DNA of 64,000 nucleotides from positions 124,001-188,000 of the forward strand of contig NZ_FOKZ01000006.1 in assembly GCF_900112285.1 (NCBI RefSeq). Direction: 5' to 3'. The translations under genes were made by a program, and so were the position numbers. This document shows, piece after piece, positions 41,228 through 49,421 of the stretch. Origin of the DNA: Polaromonas sp. OV174 (GTDB lineage Bacteria > Pseudomonadota > Gammaproteobacteria > Burkholderiales > Burkholderiaceae_C). The notes beneath the pieces are model-generated. The model had not been told where the DNA came from. It searched no databases and saw only the letters and a program-made list of their open reading frames with translations. Every line of letters begins with the position of its first letter. Position 1 is the stretch's first letter.

Positions 41228-41814
41228 CCACCCTGGTGGTCGTCAAGAAGGCCGGCCAGGTGGCGATTGCCGCCGACACCCTGGTCACCTTTGGCGATAC
41301 CCGCCTGGGCCACCGCTTCGAGGCCAACAGCAAGATCTTCAAGGTCGACACCATGGCGGGCCTGAGCTATGTCGGCATGGCCGGCACGGTGGCGCACTTT
41401 CCGGTGCTGCGCAAGGCCATGGCGGCGCTGCCCAAGGATCAGCTCAAGCTGGGCTCCCGGGACGAGGTATTTGACACCTTCGTCAAGCTGCACCCTGTGC
41501 TCAAGGAAACCTTCTTCCTGCAGACCAAGGAAGACGACAACGACCCCTACGAGTCCAGCCAGTACAGCGTGGTGATCGCCAACGCCAGCGGCATTTACGG
41601 CCTGTATAGCTACCGTGAAGTCTTTGAGTTCAAGGAATTCTGGGGCATAGGCTCGGGCCGCAGCTTTGCGCTGGGCGCCATGCATGCTTGCTGGGACACG
41701 GCCAAAACCGCCCGCGAAGTGGCGGTTGCGGGCTTGAGTGCCGGTTGCGAATTCGACAAAAACTCCGCCGGACCGGTGGACGTCTTTACCCTCAAATTGA
41801 AAGCCTCCAAATGA
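41224..41814 (+). CDS. Betaproteobacterial proteasome homologue (HslV-like Ntn peptidase)
   Basis: After removal of the GTG-coded methionine, the 196-residue product begins [20 protein letters not shown]. That gives Thr1 and Asp17 in register with HslV and proteasome beta subunits, with Lys36 in NSKIFKV replacing Lys33 after a three-residue insertion. The middle ([17 protein letters not shown]) matches the proteasome-fold GSG motif. HslU or another ATPase is absent. It fits the family described as BPH in betaproteobacteria. Its start overlaps the aceF stop and its stop overlaps lpdA (ATGA), so it is made with the pyruvate dehydrogenase subunits. The longer frame from 41059 is spurious because the Thr must be N-terminal. 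Confidence 0.85.
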   Translation: MTTLVVVKKAGQVAIAADTLVTFGDTRLGHRFEANSKIFKVDTMAGLSYVGMAGTVAHFPVLRKAMAALPKDQLKLGSRDEVFDTFVKLHPVLKETFFLQTKEDDNDPYESSQYSVVIANASGIYGLYSYREVFEFKEFWGIGSGRSFALGAMHACWDTAKTAREVAVAGLSAGCEFDKNSAGPVDVFTLKLKASK

Positions 41815-43649
41815 GCGCACCCTCCAATCTGATCGATATCAAGGTCCCGGACATTGGCGACTTTGATGAAGTGACCGTGATCGAAATGCTGGTCAAGGCC
41901 GGCGACAGCATCAAGCTTGAGCAGAGCCTGATCACCGTCGAGTCCGACAAGGCCTCGATGGAAATTCCCTCCAGCCACGCCGGCGTGGTTAAGGAGCTCA
42001 AAGTCAAGCTGGGTGACAAGGTCAAGCTGGGCTCGGTGATTCTGACGCTGGAAGCGGCCGCTGCCGCTGTTTCAGAACAAAATGAGGCTGCAGCGCCCGA
42101 TGCTCCTGCGCAAGTAGCTATTAATTCAGTAGCGGCGCCAACCGCCGCCAGTTTTGCCGGCACGGCCGATCTGGACTGCGACCTGCTGGTGCTGGGCGCC
42201 GGCCCCGGTGGCTATTCGGCCGCCTTCCGCGCCGCCGACCTGGGCTTGAAAGTCATCCTGGTCGAGCGCTACGCCACGCTGGGCGGCGTCTGCCTCAACG
42301 TCGGCTGCATCCCCTCCAAGGCGCTGCTGCATGTGGCCGCCGTGATGGATGAGGTCAGCCACATGGCCGCGCTGGGCGTGGACTTCGGCGCGCCCACCGT
42401 CAGCGTCGACAAACTGCGCGGCCACAAGGAAAAAGTCGTCGGCAAGCTCACCGGCGGTCTGGCCGCCATGGCCAAGATGCGCAAGGTCACCACCGTGCGC
42501 GGTGTCGGCAGCTTTGTCGGCGCCAATCACCTGCTGGTCGAAGAAACCGCCGGTGCCGAGGGCCAGGAAAAAACCGGCAAGTCCCAGACCATTGCCTTCA
42601 AGAACTGCATCATTGCCGCAGGCAGCCAGGCCGTGCGCCTGCCCTTCATGCCCAATGATCCGCGCGTGGTGGACAGCACCGGCGCGCTAGAGCTCAAGGA
42701 AGTTCCCAAGCGCATGCTGATCCTGGGTGGCGGCATCATCGGCCTGGAAATGGGCACCGTCTACAGCACCCTGGGCGCACGTCTGGACGTGGTGGAAATG
42801 CTAGACGGCCTGATGCAGGGCGCCGACCGCGACCTGGTCAAGGTCTGGCAAAAGATGAACGCGCCGCGTTTTGACAACGTCATGCTCAAGACCAAGACGG
42901 TGGGCGCCCGCGCCACCCCCGAAGGCATAGAGGTGAGCTTTGCTTCGGCAGAAGAGGGCGGCACCGCCCCCGCGCCCCAGGTCTACGACCTGGTGCTGCA
43001 GGCCGTAGGCCGCACGCCCAACGGCAAGAAGATCGCCGCCGAAAAAGCCGGCGTCGCCGTAACCGACCGCGGTTTCATCCCGGTCGACATCCAGATGCGT
43101 ACCAACGTGCCGCATATCTTCGCCATTGGCGACATCGTCGGCCAGCCCATGCTGGCTCACAAGGCCGTGCACGAAGCGCATGTGGCGGCAGAAGTGATTG
43201 CCGGCGAACTGCAGGGCAACAAGGAACTGGCTAGCGCCGCCTTCAACGCCCGCGTGATTCCCAGCGTCGCCTACACCGACCCCGAAGTGGCATGGGTCGG
43301 CCTCACCGAAGACCAGGCCAAGGCCCAAGGCATCAAGGTCAAAAAGGGCTTGTTCCCCTGGACGGCCTCCGGCCGCGCCATTGCCAACGGCCGCGACGAA
43401 GGTTTCACCAAGCTGCTGTTTGACGACTCCCCCGAAGCGCACGGCCACGGCAAGATCCTGGGCGGCGGCATCGTCGGCACCCACGCCGGCGACATGATTG
43501 GCGAGATCGCCCTGGCGATCGAAATGGGTGCCGACGCAGTGGACATCGGCAAGACCATTCACCCGCATCCGACGCTGGGCGAAAGCATCGGCATGGCGGC
43601 GGAAGTGGCGCATGGTAGTTGCACCGATTTGCCGCCGACGCGCAAGTAA
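41811..43649 (+). CDS. lpdA: Dihydrolipoyl dehydrogenase (E3) with N-terminal lipoyl domain
   Basis: E3 reoxidises dihydrolipoamide with NAD+. The 612-residue protein carries a lipoyl domain (about residues 5-77; [12 protein letters not shown]) and a linker (about 80-120) containing a dispersed repeat copy at 42086-42133. The flavoprotein follows: [20 protein letters not shown], redox cysteines in [13 protein letters not shown], and HPHPTLGES with the catalytic His. Lipoyl-E3 fusions are known in several betaproteobacteria. It is the last gene of the operon, followed by a terminator. Confidence 0.96.
   Translation: MSAPSNLIDIKVPDIGDFDEVTVIEMLVKAGDSIKLEQSLITVESDKASMEIPSSHAGVVKELKVKLGDKVKLGSVILTLEAAAAAVSEQNEAAAPDAPAQVAINSVAAPTAASFAGTADLDCDLLVLGAGPGGYSAAFRAADLGLKVILVERYATLGGVCLNVGCIPSKALLHVAAVMDEVSHMAALGVDFGAPTVSVDKLRGHKEKVVGKLTGGLAAMAKMRKVTTVRGVGSFVGANHLLVEETAGAEGQEKTGKSQTIAFKNCIIAAGSQAVRLPFMPNDPRVVDSTGALELKEVPKRMLILGGGIIGLEMGTVYSTLGARLDVVEMLDGLMQGADRDLVKVWQKMNAPRFDNVMLKTKTVGARATPEGIEVSFASAEEGGTAPAPQVYDLVLQAVGRTPNGKKIAAEKAGVAVTDRGFIPVDIQMRTNVPHIFAIGDIVGQPMLAHKAVHEAHVAAEVIAGELQGNKELASAAFNARVIPSVAYTDPEVAWVGLTEDQAKAQGIKVKKGLFPWTASGRAIANGRDEGFTKLLFDDSPEAHGHGKILGGGIVGTHAGDMIGEIALAIEMGADAVDIGKTIHPHPTLGESIGMAAEVAHGSCTDLPPTRK
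42086..42133 (+). repeat. Dispersed palindromic repeat, copy in the lpdA linker
   Basis: GGCTGCAGCGCCCGATG, then GCGCAAGTAGCTATTAATTC and AGTAGC; between the lipoyl domain and the flavoprotein. Confidence 0.65.
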
Positions 43650-43663
43650 CAAAACAACGAATT

Positions 43664-43694
43664 GCTACTGATTCAGTAGCTGGCTGCGCAGACT
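43664..43694 (-). repeat. Dispersed palindromic repeat at the lpdA terminator
   Basis: On the minus strand GTCTGCGCAGCCAGCTACTG then AATCAGTAGC, overlapping the terminator stem. Confidence 0.6.
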
Positions 43695-43719
43695 CGGTAA
43701 GGGCTGCGCGGCTTTTTTA
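43682..43719 (+). terminator. Terminator of the pyruvate dehydrogenase operon
   Basis: GGCTGCGCAG pairs with CTGCGCGGC(T) around a 12-nt loop, followed by six T. Directly before it is the palindrome GCTACTGATTCAGTAGC (43664-43680), part of the dispersed repeat family. Related sequences lie at 44748 and 45964. Confidence 0.8.
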
Positions 43720-43752
43720 TTTAAATATTTTCTTGTCACTCTAATTGGCGAA

Positions 43753-44604
43753 TCAAGGCCGTTCAATCGCTTTGAGCCAATCCTCTACTCCATTGACGCC
43801 CAACGCCAATAGTGCATCCTGAACCACGACTACGCGCTGGAGCATAGTGCCGCCGTCTAACTCCTCCTGCTCTTCGGCTTGTGCGAATATCTCCGCAATG
43901 TCCATGGGCGGCGTCAGCGTTGCTCCTGCTCGAATTAGAAGGGTTTTGATGTCAGCCTTGGTTAGGCGGTGTTGGATAGCTGCATTCTGATTGCTGCTAT
44001 CGGCTCGCATACCAAGGTGATCGAGACGCGTCCATAAAGCTTGGTAGGCCAAAGCAGTATTGCTAGCCAAATTGCGCAGGCGTTCATGCAGAAGTTCTTG
44101 CATGCCGTCCAGATCTGGCGTGTTCTCAAACTTTGTACGGCGTAGGAATTCGTAAGTTGAGAGGGAGGGTGCCGAAATGAGCAGGAGGTCGTGCAGCTTT
44201 TTATCTGTTGCCTGGTTTGAATTACCCAAGTTTGCTTGGTAGGTAGATGCATCCGCATAGCCGGTGCCGTATTCCCGTAATGAACTCAGTTCGCCAAAAG
44301 CTGTACGGGAATAGAAAATGACTGCGGCAGTGCAGTCGCTTGCTAGTAGCTGGCCAGCCTTTTGTAGTTCGTCGGCGAGATTGCTGACAGTCCAGGCCGT
44401 ATGCGTCGGTTGGTTCTTCTTGCATTGGCAGCAAATTGTTGTGCCATCTGCCTTTCCGATGACAACATCATCCACAGGGGATGTTACTGAGTCGACGTCA
44501 ATCCACTCATAGGCTGGGTCGGATAGAACTTTCAAAGCCCAATCGAAAGCTACCAATGTTTGATAGCCATCGCCGCGGTTGGATTGAATGCCAGCTTTGC
44601 TCAT
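43753..44604 (-). CDS. DUF4297/Cap4-like PD-(D/E)XK nuclease-domain protein, putative defence gene
   Basis: The 283-residue protein begins SNRGDGYQTLVAFDWALKVL, then has VDDVVIGKADG and ICCQCKKNQ ... AWTVSNLADELQKAG. This spacing of an Asp and a QxK on neighbouring strands, with the RG-x-YQ start and W-T-x-x-L helix, matches the DUF4297 nuclease domain found in CBASS Cap4 and at the N-terminus of Avs-type STAND proteins. The rest (about 130-283) is helical with no NTPase motif, so it is either a stand-alone nuclease or the surviving front of a larger gene. Base composition is clearly lower in GC than its neighbours. It interrupts a region with decayed lpdA sequence, pointing to acquisition. 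Confidence 0.65.
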   Translation of the reverse strand: MSKAGIQSNRGDGYQTLVAFDWALKVLSDPAYEWIDVDSVTSPVDDVVIGKADGTTICCQCKKNQPTHTAWTVSNLADELQKAGQLLASDCTAAVIFYSRTAFGELSSLREYGTGYADASTYQANLGNSNQATDKKLHDLLLISAPSLSTYEFLRRTKFENTPDLDGMQELLHERLRNLASNTALAYQALWTRLDHLGMRADSSNQNAAIQHRLTKADIKTLLIRAGATLTPPMDIAEIFAQAEEQEELDGGTMLQRVVVVQDALLALGVNGVEDWLKAIERP

Positions 44605-44660
44605 TTCTTCCCTGTTGGATGTCCCTGGTTTTCTCGCGTGTGCTTGTCAATTGTTTCATA

Positions 44661-44752
44661 CGTGCATTGCTCATCGTGGCAGCAGAATCGATCTGTAGGG
44701 CAACAAGGAACTGGCCGGCGCCGCCTTCAACTCCAGCGTGATCTACACAGAT
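44661..44752 (+). pseudogene. Decayed duplicate of an internal lpdA segment
   Basis: Bases 44697-44742 match lpdA 43213-43258 at about 41 of 46 positions (AGGGCAACAAGGAACTGG is identical in both). After an 11-base deletion, TACACAGA follows lpdA TACACCGA. Upstream, CGTGCA and GTGGCAGCAGAA also match lpdA around 43166-43195 with gaps. It encodes only a GNKELAGAAFNSSVI-like scrap. Confidence 0.8.
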
Positions 44753-44778
44753 TCCGCAAGGGCTGCGCGGCTTTTTTG
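44748..44778 (+). terminator. Half terminator following the lpdA relic
   Basis: GATTCCGCAAGGGCTGCGCG then GC and T6 repeats the right part of the terminators at 43682 and 45964. The left stem arm is missing, so it probably no longer folds. It marks duplication of the lpdA 3' region. Confidence 0.6.
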
Positions 44779-44869
44779 TTTAGACTGAATACCTTGCGGT
44801 TTGGCAGCGCTTGCAGAACGATCTGACCGCCTTTTGCTACAGGCGCAAGCGCGGGCCGCATAATGGCCG

Positions 44870-45928
44870 ATGACAGACGCCACCCCTCCCCACAAGCGCC
44901 GCGTGCGTTACGCCGGCACCCATCCCCGCCAGTTTGAAGACAAATACAAAGAGCTAGACCCCACGCGCCATGCGGCCGAGGTGGACAAGGTCATGCAGCG
45001 CGGGCAAACGCCTGCGGGCATGCACCGCTCCATTTGCGTGGACGAAATCCTCGCCATCTTGAAGCCCTTGCCTGGCGAAACCGGCCTGGATCTGACCCTG
45101 GGCTTTGGTGGCCACACGCTGGCCCTGCTGCCGCTGGTGCAGCCAGGCGGGCGCATGTTTGGCATGGATGTCGATCCGATTGAGTTGCCTCGCACCACGG
45201 CGCGGCTGCGTGCACTGGGTTTTGGCGACGAAGCGCTCATCGTCCACCGCGCCAATTTCAGTGAACTGGCCACTTTGCTGCCACAGGCTGGCGGCGGCTT
45301 CGACTTTGTGCTGGCAGACCTGGGCGTGTCGTCCATGCAGATTGACAACCCGGCACGCGGCTTTAGTTTCAGGGCCGATGGCCCGCTGGATCTGCGCCTG
45401 GACCCCAGCAGCGGCCAGTCTGCCAGCGAGCTGCTGTTGTGCGTGACCCGGCACCGGCTGCGCGACTTGCTGACTGACAACTCCGATGAGCCCTTTGCCC
45501 TGCCATTGGCAGCAGCCCTGCAAGGCCAGTATGTAGAAACCACCGTGCAGCTTGCCGACCTGGTGCGGGCCACCATGGAGCTGGCGTACAAGCGCAGCAT
45601 GCCTGCAGAAGAGCGGCTGGTTGAAACAAAGAAGGTGCTGCAGCGCACTTTTCAGGCGCTGCGCATTGAGGTGAATGACGAGTTTGGTGTGCTTGACGCG
45701 ATGTTGCTGAAGCTGCCCGCCTGCCTCAAGCCCGGTGGGCGAGTCGCTATTCTGAGCTTTCACTCTGGGGAAGACCGGCGCGTGAAAAAGTGCTTTCAAA
45801 CGGGCGAGCGCAACGGCACTTTCAGCAGCGTGGCCGCCGACCCGATTCGGGCTTCGTATGACGAGCAGCGCAGCAACCCCCGCTCGTCGTCCGCCAAGTT
45901 GCGCTGGGCGGTGCGGGCGCTGCACTGA
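44870..45928 (+). CDS. RsmH-like SAM-dependent methyltransferase (second, non-dcw type)
   Basis: The 352-residue protein matches the RsmH/MraW family of 16S rRNA N4-cytosine methyltransferases: LDLTLGFGGHTLALL for SAM binding, VLADLGVSSMQIDNPARGFSFRADGPLDLRLD, RTFQALRIEVNDE, GGRVAILSFHSGEDRRVKKCF and the C-terminal NPRSSSAKLRWAVRA. It has an N-terminal extension of about 50 residues, and the usual HxPVLLxE is replaced by HRSICVDEIL. True rsmH lies in the division (dcw) cluster, and no such genes are near, so this is probably a divergent paralogue with an unknown target. Confidence 0.8.
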   Translation: MTDATPPHKRRVRYAGTHPRQFEDKYKELDPTRHAAEVDKVMQRGQTPAGMHRSICVDEILAILKPLPGETGLDLTLGFGGHTLALLPLVQPGGRMFGMDVDPIELPRTTARLRALGFGDEALIVHRANFSELATLLPQAGGGFDFVLADLGVSSMQIDNPARGFSFRADGPLDLRLDPSSGQSASELLLCVTRHRLRDLLTDNSDEPFALPLAAALQGQYVETTVQLADLVRATMELAYKRSMPAEERLVETKKVLQRTFQALRIEVNDEFGVLDAMLLKLPACLKPGGRVAILSFHSGEDRRVKKCFQTGERNGTFSSVAADPIRASYDEQRSNPRSSSAKLRWAVRALH

Positions 45929-45944
45929 GCCCTTACCTGTTGAT

Positions 45945-45974
45945 GCTACTAATTCAGTAGCTGGCCGCGCAGAT
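45945..45974 (-). repeat. Dispersed palindromic repeat at the terminator of the RsmH-like gene
   Basis: On the minus strand CTGCGCGGCCAGCTACTGAA then TTAGTAGC; same arrangement as at 43664. Confidence 0.6.
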
Positions 45975-46000
45975 TCCGCGAGGGCTGCGCGGCTTTTTTT
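45964..46000 (+). terminator. Terminator of the RsmH-like gene
   Basis: The perfect stem GCCGCGCAG/CTGCGCGGC has a 12-nt loop and is followed by seven T. The palindrome GCTACTAATTCAGTAGC (45945-45961) precedes it, the same arrangement as after lpdA. Confidence 0.88.
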
Positions 46001-46066
46001 CTTGTGATTTTGGCTAAAGAAAAATACGGATCACCGGACTCGTGGCTGCGAGCCTCTTAAAGCTGT

Positions 46067-46744
46067 TTACTTCCCCATCCCCTCATCCGAAATTCGTCGC
46101 GCATACACCGCTAAAACGATGCGCTCGGAATGGACCAGGTAGGTGTTTAGGGCGGTAGCCGCCTCTTGCAGCTTGCCGGCTTCGAACAGCTCCAGGATGT
46201 TGAGGTTCATTTCCACATAGGGCATGTGCAGGAACTCAGGGTCGTTGAGCAGGCCGAAGGCCAGGCGCAACTCGGCCAGCACGTGGGAGAACATGACGTT
46301 CAGGCGTTCGCTGTCGGCCAGCTCGACGATGGCCATGTGGAATTCCATGTTGGCGGTGCCCACGCCTTGCCAGTCGCCGGCGTCGCGGCAGCGCTGGGCC
46401 ATTTCCACGGCTTCGCGCAGGTGCTTTTTGGCCGAGTGGCGCGGGTAGGCCTGGGCCAGGGCCTGGCATTCGATCAGCCGGCGCACGCGGTAGATGTCAA
46501 TGATGGAGGCAATACTGGGGATGGCCACGAAGACGCCGCGGTTGGGTTCGTGCTTGAGCAGGCCTTCCTTGGTCAGCAGGCGAAACACCTCGCGCAAGGT
46601 GTTGCGCGAAATCTCCAGGCTTTCGCTCAGGGCTGTTTCGGACAGGCGTTGGCCGGGCGAAAACGCACCTTGCACGATCTTTTGCCGAATCAGCTCGGCC
46701 GTGCGGTCATTCAGGGTTTGGTTGCTGGCTGGTTCTGTCTTCAT
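46067..46744 (-). CDS. GntR-family regulator (FadR subfamily) of the pyroglutamate operon
   Basis: The 225-residue protein has a winged helix (about residues 12-75; AELIRQKIVQGAFSPGQRLSETALSESLEISRNTLREVFRLLTKEGLL). A helical FCD ligand-binding domain follows (about 85-215; RRLIECQALAQA, FHMAIVELADSERLNVMF). It is divergent from the DUF969-DUF979-pcp-pxp genes, with palindromes in the shared spacer. Control by pyroglutamate or a related acid is inferred from position. ATG 46774 is an alternative start. Confidence 0.88.
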   Translation of the reverse strand: MKTEPASNQTLNDRTAELIRQKIVQGAFSPGQRLSETALSESLEISRNTLREVFRLLTKEGLLKHEPNRGVFVAIPSIASIIDIYRVRRLIECQALAQAYPRHSAKKHLREAVEMAQRCRDAGDWQGVGTANMEFHMAIVELADSERLNVMFSHVLAELRLAFGLLNDPEFLHMPYVEMNLNILELFEAGKLQEAATALNTYLVHSERIVLAVYARRISDEGMGK

Positions 46745-46888
46745 CCACCGATGGTACTTGCGATGCGGGGCCATGACGGCGTATGCTCATCATCCGGATC
46801 TGAAAAGCTAGGGTTTTCACTGATATATGAGGTGGTTTTGAGGTGGTTTTGTGGGGTGAAAGTCAAATATCATTCCTTCACTTCATAT

Positions 46889-46905
46889 GTTTTGTTCAAC
46901 AAAAC
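46889..46905. promoter_or_regulatory. Palindromic operator candidate 1 for the GntR regulator
   Basis: GTTTTGTTCAACAAAAC is a perfect 8+8 inverted repeat around one base, in the AT-rich spacer between the regulator and the DUF969 gene. Confidence 0.5.
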
Positions 46906-46911
46906 TTGTTT

Positions 46912-46924
46912 TTGTGCCACACAA
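46912..46924. promoter_or_regulatory. Palindromic operator candidate 2 for the GntR regulator
   Basis: TTGTGCCACACAA is a 5+5 inverted repeat around three bases, the size typical of FadR-type GntR sites. It lies 70 bases before the DUF969 start and close to the first palindrome. Confidence 0.5.
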
Positions 46925-46993
46925 TGATTGATATTTTGTTCATTGATATGGCGGCAAGTGGTGTTGCATTTGACTGCTTAATCAAGGATCAAT

Positions 46994-47737
46994 ATGCCTA
47001 GTGTTGTCAATCTGTGGCCGCTCATCGGGGTGGCCGTCATCATCGTGGGATTCATCCTGCGCTTCAATCCCATGCTGGTGGTGATCGTCACCGCCATTGC
47101 CACGGCCTTTGCCGCGGGCTTTCCCATCGACAAGATCCTGGCGACCATAGGGACCGGCTTCATCAAGACCCGCAATCTGCCGCTGATCATCTTGCTGCCG
47201 CTGGCCGTGATCGGACTGCTGGAGCGCCACGGCCTGCGCCAGCACGCGCAGAACTGGATCAGCAGCATCAAGTCGGCCACCGCCGGCCGCCTGCTCATCG
47301 TTTACCTGGCCGCTCGCCAGCTGACGGCCTCCATAGGCCTGACCAGCCTGGGTGGTCATCCGCAAATGGTGCGCCCGCTGCTGGCGCCCATGGCTGAAGG
47401 CGCCACAGAGGCGCGCTACGGCAAGCTGCCCGACCGCATCCGTCACAAGCTGCGTGCCTTCTCGGCGGCGACCGACAACGTGGGCCTGTTCTTTGGTGAA
47501 GACATCTTCGTGGCCTTTGGCGCCATCGTGCTCATGACCACTTTCCTGCGCGAGGCGGGTATCGAGATTGAGCCCATTCATGTGGCGCTGTGGGGCATTC
47601 CGACCGCGGTCTGCGCATTCGCCATCCATGCCTGGCGCCTGAGTCGCCTGGACAAGATGCTGCACCGCGAGTTGACTGCTCACGCCGCTTCCTCCGCAGC
47701 CGAGTCGGCCAGCGACGTCAACGTCAAGGGAGCTTGA
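46994..47737 (+). CDS. DUF969 membrane protein
   Basis: The 247-residue protein has about six hydrophobic segments and starts VVNLWPLIGVAVIIVGFILRFNPMLVV. It matches the DUF969 family, nearly always encoded next to DUF979 and pyroglutamyl peptidase. Together they probably form a transporter, here presumably for pyroglutamate or pyroglutamyl peptides. This is inferred from gene neighbourhood, with no test known to me. It is the first gene of the operon behind the GntR operators. Confidence 0.82.
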   Translation: MPSVVNLWPLIGVAVIIVGFILRFNPMLVVIVTAIATAFAAGFPIDKILATIGTGFIKTRNLPLIILLPLAVIGLLERHGLRQHAQNWISSIKSATAGRLLIVYLAARQLTASIGLTSLGGHPQMVRPLLAPMAEGATEARYGKLPDRIRHKLRAFSAATDNVGLFFGEDIFVAFGAIVLMTTFLREAGIEIEPIHVALWGIPTAVCAFAIHAWRLSRLDKMLHRELTAHAASSAAESASDVNVKGA

Positions 47738-47742
47738 GCATC

Positions 47743-48699
47743 ATGATTCTTTCCATCAATCACCTGTTTTATCTCATGGGCTTCATTTTGGCGGTTACCG
47801 CCGTCATGACGCTCACCGACAAGAGCAATCCCAAGCGCTACTCCACCGGGCTGTTTTGGGGTCTGTATGCCCTGCTGTTTGTGATCGGTGACCTGATTCC
47901 GCCCACCTGGGTGGGTGTGGGTGCCGTGACCATGGCGCTGATTGCCGGCTTTGGCGGCGTGGGCTCGGGTCGCCATACGCCGCGCAGCGATCAGGACTAT
48001 CTGGCCAGCGCCAAGCGCCTGGGCAACAAGCTGTTCATTCCGGCACTGGCGATTCCGGTGGTGACCATGATTGGCACCTTGTCGGCCAAGCATTTATTCA
48101 TCGGTGCTACGCCGCTGCTGGACCCCAAGAACACCACGCTGGTGAGTCTGGGCGTGGGTTGCGTGATTTCGCTAGCGCTGGTCTGCTGGATGACGCGTGA
48201 AACGCCGGTGCAGGGTTTGCGCGAGTCGCGCCGCCTGACCGATGCGCTGGGCTGGGCCCTGGTGTTGCCGCAGATGCTGGGCATGCTGGGCCTGGTGTTC
48301 TCTGACGCCGGCGTGGGCAAGGCCGTGGCCTATGTGACCACCACCTACATCAATATGGACATCCGCTTTGTGGCGGTGGCGGTGTACGTGATCGGCATGG
48401 CGCTGTTCACCGTCATCATGGGCAATGGCTTTGCCGCCTTCCCGGTGATGACCGGCGGCGTGGGCGTGCCTGTGCTGGTGGGCGTGTACCACGGCGACCC
48501 GGCCGTGATGGCGGCTGTCGGCATGTTGTCGGGTTACTGCGGCACCTTGCTGACACCTATGGCGGCGAACTTCAACATCGTGCCCGCCGCGCTGCTGGAG
48601 CTGCCGGACAAGAATGCCGTCATCCGGGCCCAGGTGCCCACCGCCTTGGCATTGCTGCTGGTCAATGTCTTTTTGCTGAACTTCCTGATGTTCCGCTGA
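47743..48699 (+). CDS. DUF979 membrane protein
   Basis: The 318-residue, highly hydrophobic protein has eight to ten membrane segments. It contains GNGFAAFPVMTGGVGVPVLVG and GMLSGYCGTLLTPMAANFNIVPAALLEL, the conserved DUF979 region. It is paired with the DUF969 gene 5 bp upstream. The longer frame from 47590 overlaps DUF969 and is not used. It is probably the second subunit of an uptake system for pyroglutamate or related compounds. Confidence 0.82.
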   Translation: MILSINHLFYLMGFILAVTAVMTLTDKSNPKRYSTGLFWGLYALLFVIGDLIPPTWVGVGAVTMALIAGFGGVGSGRHTPRSDQDYLASAKRLGNKLFIPALAIPVVTMIGTLSAKHLFIGATPLLDPKNTTLVSLGVGCVISLALVCWMTRETPVQGLRESRRLTDALGWALVLPQMLGMLGLVFSDAGVGKAVAYVTTTYINMDIRFVAVAVYVIGMALFTVIMGNGFAAFPVMTGGVGVPVLVGVYHGDPAVMAAVGMLSGYCGTLLTPMAANFNIVPAALLELPDKNAVIRAQVPTALALLLVNVFLLNFLMFR

Positions 48700-48711
48700 G
48701 GAGGACCTGCC

Positions 48712-49383
48712 ATGCCCCAGAAAGCTTCCCCCGCCGCGCTGAATGTGCTGCTGGCCGGCTTCGAGCCCTTCGATCAGGACGCTATGAATCCTTCGTGGGA
48801 GGTGGCGCGTGCGCTGGACGGCTGGCAGCACGCCGGCGCCACGGTGCGCGCCGTGCAACTGCCCTGCGTGTTTGGTGATGCCATTGCCAGCCTCGATCAA
48901 GCCCTGCAGCAGTGGCGCCCGACGCTGGTGGTCTGCCTGGGGCTGGCCGGCGGCCGCGCCGAGCTGACGCCAGAGCGCGTGGCCATCAATGTGGACGACG
49001 CCCGCATTCCCGACAATGCCGGCCGCCAGCCGGTGGACACGGCGGTAGAGCAGGGCGGCCCGGTGGCTTATTTTTCTACCCTGCCGATCAAGGCCATGGT
49101 GCGCGCCATGCGTGCAGCGGATGTGCCGGCAGCGGTGTCCAACACCGCCGGCACGTTTGTCTGCAACCACATCTTCTATGCGCTGATGCATCGGCTGGCG
49201 CAGGCCGGGGGCGGGGTGCGCGGCGGCTTTATCCACGTGCCGGCCTTGCCCGCACTGGCGGCATCGCGCCCTGGCATGCCCAGCATGGCGCTGGAGACCC
49301 AGGTCAAGGGCATACAGCTGGCGATCCAGACCGCCCTGGAAGTGCGTGAGGATGTCCGCGAAACCGGCGGGCAGCTGCATTGA
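48712..49383 (+). CDS. pcp: Pyrrolidone-carboxylate peptidase (pyroglutamyl peptidase I)
   Basis: Pcp removes N-terminal pyroglutamate from peptides. The 223-residue protein has the catalytic Glu in [17 protein letters not shown], the nucleophile Cys in [13 protein letters not shown] and the His in [11 protein letters not shown] strong GAGGAGG site precedes the ATG. It links peptide breakdown to the 5-oxoprolinase genes that follow. Confidence 0.95.
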   Translation: MPQKASPAALNVLLAGFEPFDQDAMNPSWEVARALDGWQHAGATVRAVQLPCVFGDAIASLDQALQQWRPTLVVCLGLAGGRAELTPERVAINVDDARIPDNAGRQPVDTAVEQGGPVAYFSTLPIKAMVRAMRAADVPAAVSNTAGTFVCNHIFYALMHRLAQAGGGVRGGFIHVPALPALAASRPGMPSMALETQVKGIQLAIQTALEVREDVRETGGQLH

Positions 49384-49421
49384 GCGACCTCATTGAGCGA
49401 CTAAATTGCGAGAACATGATG

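Noticed and set aside
44545..44575. Palindrome resembling the dispersed repeat inside the nuclease gene
   Set aside because: The bases encode the conserved GDGYQTLVAFDW region, so the likeness is probably chance codon use.
46166..46927. Plus-strand open frame opposite the GntR regulator
   Set aside because: The regulator is well supported on the minus strand; this frame has no motif and reads through the operator region.
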